From Nitrospinota bacterium (GTDB taxonomy: Bacteria; Nitrospinota; Nitrospinia; Nitrospinales; Nitrospinaceae), in NCBI GenBank assembly GCA_027298165.1, contig JAPUGN010000249.1, positions 1-6,903 of the forward strand: a stretch of 6,903 bases of DNA, in the 5' to 3' direction. The notes beneath the pieces were generated by a model, which saw only the letters and a list, made by a program, of their open reading frames with translations, ran no database searches and was not told where the DNA came from. Each line of letters begins with the position of its first letter. Position 1 is the stretch's first letter. Positions 1 through 5,437 of the stretch are shown one piece after another. Made by a program: the position numbers and the translations under genes.

Positions 1-141
1 CCTCCGGCCCGGTCGCAAGCGCCGTCAGCTACGGGCGCGGCCCAGGAGGAAGGCCACATCGCCGCTATCCACGCGGCGTTGGCGCATCATCTGGGCAAGG
101 CGCCGCAGGATATTCATATCCAGCATATTACTTCCATTTAA
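1..141 (+). CDS. C-terminal fragment, OadG-like (sodium-pump decarboxylase gamma subunit) protein, 5' end outside window
   Basis: An open frame runs from the first base to a TAA at 139-141, giving 46 residues. It begins with a Pro/Ala/Ser/Gly-rich linker (PPARSQAPSATGAA) and ends in a short helix-like block, EEGHIAAIHAALAHHLG, followed by a beta-like tail, IHIQHITSI. A flexible Ala/Pro linker followed by an E-x-x-x-IAAIxAAL helix is how many OadG / methylmalonyl-CoA decarboxylase gamma-type small membrane subunits end. In the family these tether the biotin-dependent decarboxylase complex to the membrane. The assignment rests only on this C-terminal pattern; the membrane helix that would confirm it lies upstream of the window. 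The gene converges on the AsmA-like gene with 9 bases between the stop codons, leaving no room for a terminator hairpin between them. That the frame is coding is likely; the family name is tentative. Confidence 0.45.
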   Translation, partial: PPARSQAPSATGAAQEEGHIAAIHAALAHHLGKAPQDIHIQHITSI

Positions 142-150
142 ACAAAACCA

Positions 151-3100
151 TCAGGGTTTCGAGAGTTCTCTTTCGGTGAACAGTTCACTCGGAGCGATGA
201 TGACCCCTTCCAAAGTGCCCAAGATTTTATTGCTGATGGATTTAAAAGGAACCGCTTCGACTTTGGGATCGCTGAAGGGACCTTCGACTTTATAGTAGGT
301 GGTAATCAGACTGCCTTCTCTTCCGCCGGTCACAATCGGGCCCAGAATCGGAATCTTTTCAATGATGCGCCCTATCCTGCGAAACGGCGCAACCCCCACG
401 ACGGTCCCCATCCGGCTGGTATTGAGATCGAAGGCCCCGACCAGAGACAGGCGTTCCCCTTTTTCCTCGTACAAAAAGTTTTCCGTCCGGGCCACCCCGT
501 TTACAATTTGAAAATCACCAAAAATCTGCATATAACCGTTATTGGGTTGAAGGGCCCTCTCGGCAACGGTTTGAGGGTCGACAGAAATTTCAAACAGTTT
601 AACCACGCCGTTCAACAGGCGTCCGGTATTGATGCGGCCGTCTTTTAAATTAAAGGACACTCGGCCCTTCAGGTTTTGGGTGATTTGCGTCAAATCCCCT
701 CCCCGGCCCCGGAGATGAGCCTTGAACCAAAGCGTATCACCGGTCAAACTGGCAAAAAACATGTTTCCAAACATGGCAAACAGTTTATCGACCGGAGTCT
801 TGCGGGATATCAGGACCGCGTCAAATGCTGGATTTTGAATATCGGCGAGAGACAGTTTACCCATAATCATAACCTGATCGACACGGGGCTGACCAAGAGT
901 CAGGTTATCGGTTCTCAGGACCTGATTCTCGAAAGTGAATTTGCCGGCCACCTTGGGCAGAGTCCAGAATTTCTGGGAAAACCGATCGATCTTGATTTTA
1001 ATTTCTCCCGACCCATTGGAAAAAACATGGGTCTGGCCCAGCCACGCCAGAAATCCCTTTGAAGGTTTTCCCTTATCCGAGACCAATTGATTCATATCCA
1101 GTCCGGGTCCGGCAACTTGCAGTTTTAAATGCGGCGCCTCTCCTCCCCGGTAATCTCCGCCGAAAAACAAGCCGGCCCCCTTCGCTTCCAAACGGCCTCT
1201 GCGAAGTTTGAAATGATTATTCTTGAATTGCGTGTCAGCGCTCAATTTGAATGAAGCGAGAAAGTCATCCGGTTTATACTCGATGTCGGTCAAACGGATT
1301 TTCCCCTGCATCTCCGTTTGCTCCAGGTGCCGGAAATTTCCTTTCGCCGAGAATTGAAAGCGCAACTCCCCGCCCAAAGCTCCCTGTAGCGGAAGGATGT
1401 ACTGTGATGCGGGCCAGACCTTGAAATGGTCCGATTCCAACCGGATCGAAAATTCCGGGTCGTCCATGCTTTTCAGGAATCCATCTCCGGACACCTTGTT
1501 GCCCTCCAATTCGACGATCACCTTTTTAAAATTAATCCGGCCGCCGGAATCCAGGCTGGCGGAAATTTCGATGGAATTGGAAACGTTTTCAGGTTTGATC
1601 AGAAAATCCTGATAACGGTAGGATGCGCGGGTCAAATCCACACGCTTGTCCAGTTTTATAAACTTTTCGGTACAGTGGAATTTCAAATCCACTTTTGCGG
1701 GCCCCCGATACTCCAGGGTTTCCAGAAAGGGAATCCCAGCAAAATCCTGTTTCAAAAAATCGGAGGAACTTGCCTGCAACACCAGTTCCGAGTCCTCCTG
1801 GGAATAATTTTCGAAACGGCCCTGGAGGTCGAGCGGCGAATCGCCGTACCACCCACCGGTGGTCTCGAGGTTGATGGTGCGGTCATCAAACGATACCGTG
1901 GCATTCAGATTGCGTATGGGACGGAACCCTTTGGAATGCTTCAGAAAAAGTTTTCTGATTTTCAGGGAGCCCTGGTTTTCGGGTTCTTTCTTCCCCGCCT
2001 CGGGTCCGGTGTTTTGTAAATCGAAGTCGATTTCCCCGCTTTCAAACACAACATTATTGAGAAAGGTTTTGATCCGGCCTTCAAAGGGGGTCGAGATCAC
2101 CTCCTCGGCCTTCAAGGCCCCCAATAGAAGTGTCCCCCGAATCTGCTTCACCGGGACGCCGTCTTTCACAAAGGACGCTCCATTGATGTCCCGAAAATAA
2201 TGATTGCCGTATTCGCCATTGAATTTTTCAAAACGGAGGGTCCAGGTCCGTGGCGCCTTCTTCTTTATTCGAGCATTGGACTTCGGGACGGCGCTCTGGA
2301 AATGAATACTGCCGTTGATATTATGGATCGGTGCGGGCCAGGCCATCTTCATAAACCCAGCGCGCTCCAATGACACATTGCCCGACCACACCAGTTGTTC
2401 CCAGTGTTCCAGGGGTCCCTGAACGGCGAGCCTCCCGCGGACCATCCCCTGAATGCGCTTTAGGTCTTTAAGGAAATCCAGTTGCCGGGGCAAGGTCCAG
2501 TTTTTTTCAATCGTGTTCGCCAGCGGTGCCAGCGCGGCCTCGGCCTCGAGGGTGACTTCGATCCGGGGATGGGTTATGGGATTCACGATGGTCCCGGTTA
2601 AATTTTTGATCAACACACGGTCAAAGCGCGCCTGCTGAATGGTGACCTCGGCGACCCCTTTCCCGAATTTGAATTCGCCGGTCACATCGCTCAAAGGCAG
2701 GGCGTCCACGCCAAAATCCGCATGGCGGAGAATGATCGAACCGGAGTCATACTTTTCGATTTCCGCATTCGACCGGCCTTCAAATATGGCCCGCGGGCCT
2801 TCAATATTCAAAGCGGTGATTTCGATCTCTCCCTTTTTCACAAGGCGGCGCACGCGACGATGCAGATCTCGACTGAACACCTTAAGAGGCAGGTACGTTT
2901 CGCCGTCCTGAATCTGAAAGGGGGTGGTCTTCAGAGAGGCGGTCAGCCGGGCCTTCTTGGACATAAACCGCGCATAGGTTCCCTGGATCTGCAATAAAAA
3001 ATTTCCGGACCGGTAATCCAGCTGTTTGAACTCCACGGTATCCCGATTGAAAATCATGTTGAAGTCAATTCTGCCCTTGACAGGTTTGGACCGCCGGTCG

Positions 3101-3990
3101 GGGGCCGGTTGCAGGCTGGCGGGTTGCTCGTGCTTTAAAACACCGGACAACTGAATATGTCCGTCCAGGGTTCCGGCAAAATGGGTGTCGAGAGACACCT
3201 TGTGGACGCCCGGGTTTTGTGCGAACACCTTGTCCAGGTAGAGGGCAAACGGCTGGGTCCCCTGATCCCGAACCTCCAGGTTACCCTCCAGCGCCACCTG
3301 CGACAGGTTGAACTCTTCCCGGGGCACGCGCAGTTTGCCATCCAATTTCAGAGTTCCACTTTTATCGGGTGCGTAAGGCATCTCGCCAGTCAAATGCACT
3401 CGCAGCGAGGTCTTCACTAGGGGCTTGGTGAGGGACAACGACATGTTTTTGATCTTGGTGACCAACGGCTCGGCCCCGGTGGAGATGTGGTGATCCACCA
3501 GCCACAACTCTCCCTGGCGGACCTGCACACTGTGCATCAGCCCCGCCCGGATAAAATCCGTAAGCGTGGCGCCGGACCGGTGGGATTCAATCGAAGACAG
3601 GTTTCCGAAATTAAAATCTCCCCGGTCGTCGCGGGTGACCTGCAAGATCAGGCCTTCAAAAATAATTTTTTGGATTTCGATTTCCCCGTTCAACAGGGGC
3701 AGCGCACGCAATAGCACCAGCACCTCTTTACAGGTAAAATCCGATTCCTGCTCGGAGGAACTTTTGATCGTTACGTCATGCAACTGCAAACCAATGCCTT
3801 CACTGAAATCCAGATGCGCGGCACCGATCCGGACATCCCGCCGGGTTTCTGCTTTGATCTCCTGGGCCACCAAATCTCTCAGCGTGTCCAGGTCCTTCAA
3901 CTGAACGTAAAGAACCCCAATCACCACCAGGCACACAAACACCAGGAGGATCACCACCGGATAAATCAATTTTCGTTTGGTCAATGCCAT
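151..3990 (-). CDS. AsmA family protein, YhdP-like, inner-membrane-anchored (1279 aa)
   Basis: This large protein has the architecture of the AsmA/YhdP/TamB clan, whose members are anchored in the inner membrane and span the periplasm as long beta-rich bridges implicated in phospholipid transport to the outer membrane. What is visible: a basic N-terminus (MALTKRK), one membrane helix at about residues 10-30, an AsmA-type N-terminal segment at about 50-135 (IGAAHLDFSEGIGLQLHDV, then LPLLNGEIEIQKIIFEGL), a very long middle of alternating beta-strand sequence with no catalytic motif, and a conserved AsmA-like C-terminal domain at about 1107-1251 (FNLKDGRINTGRLLNG, FGDFQIVNGVARTENF, YYKVEGPFSDPKVEAVPF). 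The length is close to that of E. coli YhdP (about 1266 aa). ATG 3990 is chosen because an in-frame TAG lies 15 bases upstream and the signal-anchor follows at once. No Shine-Dalgarno precedes this ATG, but an 8-codon ORF with its own good site ends one base before it. No promoter could be identified with confidence. Family assignment is firm; YhdP-like rather than plain AsmA is inferred from length and C-terminus. Confidence 0.87.
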   Translation of the reverse strand: MALTKRKLIYPVVILLVFVCLVVIGVLYVQLKDLDTLRDLVAQEIKAETRRDVRIGAAHLDFSEGIGLQLHDVTIKSSSEQESDFTCKEVLVLLRALPLLNGEIEIQKIIFEGLILQVTRDDRGDFNFGNLSSIESHRSGATLTDFIRAGLMHSVQVRQGELWLVDHHISTGAEPLVTKIKNMSLSLTKPLVKTSLRVHLTGEMPYAPDKSGTLKLDGKLRVPREEFNLSQVALEGNLEVRDQGTQPFALYLDKVFAQNPGVHKVSLDTHFAGTLDGHIQLSGVLKHEQPASLQPAPDRRSKPVKGRIDFNMIFNRDTVEFKQLDYRSGNFLLQIQGTYARFMSKKARLTASLKTTPFQIQDGETYLPLKVFSRDLHRRVRRLVKKGEIEITALNIEGPRAIFEGRSNAEIEKYDSGSIILRHADFGVDALPLSDVTGEFKFGKGVAEVTIQQARFDRVLIKNLTGTIVNPITHPRIEVTLEAEAALAPLANTIEKNWTLPRQLDFLKDLKRIQGMVRGRLAVQGPLEHWEQLVWSGNVSLERAGFMKMAWPAPIHNINGSIHFQSAVPKSNARIKKKAPRTWTLRFEKFNGEYGNHYFRDINGASFVKDGVPVKQIRGTLLLGALKAEEVISTPFEGRIKTFLNNVVFESGEIDFDLQNTGPEAGKKEPENQGSLKIRKLFLKHSKGFRPIRNLNATVSFDDRTINLETTGGWYGDSPLDLQGRFENYSQEDSELVLQASSSDFLKQDFAGIPFLETLEYRGPAKVDLKFHCTEKFIKLDKRVDLTRASYRYQDFLIKPENVSNSIEISASLDSGGRINFKKVIVELEGNKVSGDGFLKSMDDPEFSIRLESDHFKVWPASQYILPLQGALGGELRFQFSAKGNFRHLEQTEMQGKIRLTDIEYKPDDFLASFKLSADTQFKNNHFKLRRGRLEAKGAGLFFGGDYRGGEAPHLKLQVAGPGLDMNQLVSDKGKPSKGFLAWLGQTHVFSNGSGEIKIKIDRFSQKFWTLPKVAGKFTFENQVLRTDNLTLGQPRVDQVMIMGKLSLADIQNPAFDAVLISRKTPVDKLFAMFGNMFFASLTGDTLWFKAHLRGRGGDLTQITQNLKGRVSFNLKDGRINTGRLLNGVVKLFEISVDPQTVAERALQPNNGYMQIFGDFQIVNGVARTENFLYEEKGERLSLVGAFDLNTSRMGTVVGVAPFRRIGRIIEKIPILGPIVTGGREGSLITTYYKVEGPFSDPKVEAVPFKSISNKILGTLEGVIIAPSELFTERELSKP

Positions 3991-3991
3991 T

Positions 3992-4018
3992 TCAATTGGG
4001 GGCTATGCGGGGTTTCAT
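3992..4018 (-). promoter_or_regulatory. Candidate 8-codon leader ORF with Shine-Dalgarno, coupled to the AsmA-like start
   Basis: On the - strand an ATG at 4018 opens a frame encoding MKPRIAPN that stops at TGA 3994-3992. It is preceded by AAAGGA at 4033-4028 with a 9-base spacer, the only good ribosome binding site before the AsmA-like gene. The stop and the downstream start are arranged as TGA-A-ATG, a geometry suited to re-initiation by a terminating ribosome. The frame differs from that of the large protein. This could be translational coupling, an attenuation-like leader, or chance. An alternative is a single frame error that detached the true 5' end, but the large ORF already starts with a complete signal-anchor, so nothing appears to be missing. 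Confidence 0.35.
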
Positions 4019-4059
4019 AGTTCTATATCCTTTAAACCGTTAAATTAGAAGACCACATT

Positions 4060-4088
4060 TTGGCAGGATTGTGGTAATTTCTTATCGT
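4060..4088 (+). promoter_or_regulatory. Candidate sigma70-type promoter for the rlmB-type gene
   Basis: TTGGCA at 4060-4065 (5 of 6 to the -35 consensus) and TATCGT at 4083-4088 (4 of 6 to the -10 consensus) are separated by exactly 17 bases. The expected start of transcription is near 4095, giving an untranslated leader of roughly 110 bases that includes a short palindrome, CCGGCAGGCCGG. The -10 is weak, so the call is moderate. Confidence 0.4.
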
Positions 4089-4203
4089 TATCGACCGGCA
4101 GGCCGGGGTTTTAGAGGAATTTAACAACTCTCAATATATCATTAAAATTCAATCTCTTGCAAACCTGTTTGGGAACGCGTGCCGCCCCTCCCCCTTTCAC
4201 CTC

Positions 4204-4971
4204 ATGAGCGGAAATAAAAAGCAGGAAATGGTTTACGGCGTTCACCCGCTCCAGCAGGCGCTGGCGCTGGGCAAAAGGGAATGCTACAAAATCGTTCTCG
4301 AGCAGGGGAAACCCCCGGCCCGGCTGGCGCCCCTTTTGAAACTCGCGAACCAGCAAAAAACCCGGGTGGAGACTCTGCCGCGCGAAGCCTTTCGCAAACA
4401 ATTCGGCAAGCTCAATCATCAAGGCATCGTCGGTTACTTTTCTCCGATCCGGACCCTCGAGCTGGAAACCCTGATCGAGCAGGCCTGTCAATCCGGCCCG
4501 CACCCGGCGCTGGTATTGGCGGACGAAATTCAGGATCCGCAAAACCTGGGGGCCCTCATCCGGTCGGCGTATGTGCTGGGTCTGCAGGGGCTGGTGGTGC
4601 CCAAACACCGGTCGGTACCGATCAACGAGACGGTCGCGAAATGCTCCGCCGGGGCGGTCGAGTCGCTTCCCATCGCCTGCGTGGCCAGCCTGAAACAGGC
4701 GGCCGAGATATTAAAGGAAAAAGGGTTCTGGATCGTCGGGGTGGATATGGCGGGAGAGCGTCCCTGCTATGAATTCGATTTCAACATGCCGGTAGCCCTG
4801 ATCATCGGCGGAGAGGAGAAAGGGGTGCGGCCCCTGTTGAAAAAATCCTGCGACTTCACCGTATCCATTCCCATGGCGGGGGAGTTGGGGTCGCTCAACG
4901 CATCGACTGCCGGGGCCATCGTGTTTTATGAAATTCAAAAACAGAAAGCCCAGGCTGGATCGAAACCATAA
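4204..4971 (+). CDS. rlmB: 23S rRNA (guanosine-2'-O-)-methyltransferase, RlmB/TrmH (SpoU) family
   Basis: The protein (255 aa) is a SPOUT-fold enzyme that transfers methyl from S-adenosylmethionine to a ribose 2'-OH of rRNA; RlmB proper modifies G2251 (E. coli numbering) in the 23S P-loop. The N-terminal RNA-binding domain is at about residues 9-79, opening with MVYGVHPLQQAL and closing with HQGIVGYF, both typical of RlmB. The catalytic domain carries the three SpoU motifs: DEIQDPQNLGALIRSA (107-122, with Asn114 and Arg120), LIIGGEEKGVR (199-209, with Glu204) and SIPMAGELGSLNASTAGAI (221-239, with Asn232). These also form the deep trefoil knot that binds the cofactor. Length is close to the E. 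coli enzyme (243 aa). ATG 4204 is chosen because it gives a family-like N-terminus; it lacks a Shine-Dalgarno and is preceded by a C-rich tract. ATG 4228 is a possible internal alternative. Another TrmH-type specificity cannot be excluded from sequence alone. Confidence 0.87.
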   Translation: MSGNKKQEMVYGVHPLQQALALGKRECYKIVLEQGKPPARLAPLLKLANQQKTRVETLPREAFRKQFGKLNHQGIVGYFSPIRTLELETLIEQACQSGPHPALVLADEIQDPQNLGALIRSAYVLGLQGLVVPKHRSVPINETVAKCSAGAVESLPIACVASLKQAAEILKEKGFWIVGVDMAGERPCYEFDFNMPVALIIGGEEKGVRPLLKKSCDFTVSIPMAGELGSLNASTAGAIVFYEIQKQKAQAGSKP

Positions 4972-5001
4972 AAAAACGGCGGAGGGAATCCCTCTGCCGT
5001 T
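4970..5001 (-). terminator. Intrinsic terminator of rpsU, between the converging rlmB and rpsU
   Basis: The inverted repeat 4975-4986 / 4990-5001 (AACGGCGGAGGG, loop AAT, CCCTCTGCCGTT) can form a 12-pair stem. Read on the - strand, the hairpin is followed at once by seven T residues (complement of 4976-4970), the classic intrinsic terminator layout, 23 bases after the rpsU stop. On the - strand one position (4981/4995) is a C-A mismatch. On the + strand the same position is a G-U wobble, but no T-run follows. The hairpin also starts 3 bases after the rlmB stop and may protect that mRNA's 3' end. Confidence 0.75.
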
Positions 5002-5024
5002 CAATCGTTCCGCCTGGTTCCGGA

Positions 5025-5216
5025 TTAAGAAAAACTGCGCCGCATGGCGGATTTTCTTTTCTTTTTGGCTTCTTTCTGTTTGCGTTTCTTTTTGACCGAA
5101 GGCTTTTCATAAAAACGGCGGCGCTTCAATTCCTTCAACAAACCTTCCTTGGTCATTTGACGTTTCAGCGCTTTTAGCGCTTTATCGACTTGATTTTGAT
5201 GAACGGTAACTTCCAA
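5025..5216 (-). CDS. rpsU: 30S ribosomal protein bS21
   Basis: This is a 63-residue, very basic small-subunit protein that sits near the platform and the anti-Shine-Dalgarno end of 16S rRNA and helps initiate translation. The sequence matches the S21 pattern throughout: an N-terminal MEVTV strand, a helix VDKALKALKRQMTKEGLLKELKRR, the hallmark RRFYEKPSVKKKRK, then a Lys/Arg tail ending RKSAMRRSFS. The start is taken as TTG 5216, because it places the family-typical M-x-V-x-V at the N-terminus and has AAAGGGG 11 bases upstream. A longer in-frame TTG at 5237 would add MKGVVLL and would place the likely ribosome binding site inside the coding region, so it is less likely. The protein is slightly shorter than E. 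coli S21 (71 aa), as in many phyla. The gene has its own strong promoter and terminator and is transcribed alone. Confidence 0.93.
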   Translation of the reverse strand: MEVTVHQNQVDKALKALKRQMTKEGLLKELKRRRFYEKPSVKKKRKQKEAKKKRKSAMRRSFS

Positions 5217-5227
5217 AAGTAAAACAA

Positions 5228-5234
5228 CCCCTTT
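5228..5234 (-). promoter_or_regulatory. rpsU: Ribosome binding site that decides the rpsU start
   Basis: On the - strand AAAGGGG lies 11 bases before TTG 5216. It is not a perfect AGGAGG, and its spacing is a little long. Because it falls within the seven extra codons of the longer frame, it argues for the shorter, family-like bS21 start. Confidence 0.5.
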
Positions 5235-5299
5235 CAAAGGCAGTGCACAATATAACCCCGGTTTCCTTTAATAAAGCCCCGGAAATAATGGGACTCCCA

Positions 5300-5328
5300 T
5301 TGGGAAGCGAGAATGAATCTGGTATTAT
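5300..5328 (+). promoter_or_regulatory. Candidate promoter for the ChaN-PDZ gene, sharing its -10 with the rpsU promoter
   Basis: TTGGGA at 5300-5305 (4 of 6 to -35) and TATTAT at 5323-5328 (5 of 6 to -10) are 17 bases apart, and TGG immediately before the -10 makes it an extended -10. Transcription would begin near 5335, leaving a leader of about 100 bases. The -10 coincides, shifted by one base, with the -10 of the opposite-strand rpsU promoter. The evidence is consensus matching only. Confidence 0.4.
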
Positions 5329-5352
5329 TGACGATGTCCGATAAGATGTCAA
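5324..5352 (-). promoter_or_regulatory. rpsU: Strong sigma70-type promoter for rpsU
   Basis: On the - strand a perfect TTGACA (5352-5347) is followed after exactly 17 bases by AATAAT (5329-5324, 5 of 6 to TATAAT). This is the best promoter match in the window and suits a highly expressed ribosomal protein gene. Transcription would start near 5317, giving a leader of about 100 bases that contains the small inverted repeat AATGGG-AGT-CCCATT. Confidence 0.75.
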
Positions 5353-5437
5353 GCAATCCGGGATCCGGACCGGAAAATCCCCTAACCCCTTGATATCATG
5401 ATTTAACGGATCAAATGCGGAGGCATTCAGTGGACCT

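Noticed and set aside
676..3904. Many long + strand open frames (60-200 codons) opposite the AsmA-like gene, such as 1426-2019
   Set aside because: They lie wholly antisense to a clearly coding 1279-codon frame, have low-complexity or frame-shadow composition, and show no recognisable domain or ribosome binding site.
3922..3942. Cysteine in the N-terminal hydrophobic segment of the AsmA-like protein as a lipobox
   Set aside because: The context LVFVC does not fit the L-[AS]-[GA]-C lipobox, and the segment reads as an uncleaved membrane anchor typical of AsmA proteins.
4092..4106. CCGGCAGGCCGG followed by GGTTTT in the rlmB leader as a possible terminator or attenuator
   Set aside because: The usable stem is only 4-5 pairs and the T-run is short; it is not a credible terminator.
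3991..4140. Search for a - strand promoter of the AsmA-like gene
   Set aside because: Several AT-rich hexamers exist (for example near 4040), but none pairs with a -35 at 16-18 bases, so no promoter was called.
4111..4608. A 165-codon - strand frame opposite rlmB
   Set aside because: It is antisense to the conserved SpoU-family gene, with His/Arg/Gln-rich shadow composition and no family signature.
5388..5406. Fur-box-like sequence (TTGATATCATGATTT) before the ChaN-like gene, tempting because Campylobacter ChaN is iron-regulated
   Set aside because: The match to the Fur consensus is partial, and AT-rich palindromes of this size occur by chance; no other iron gene is nearby.
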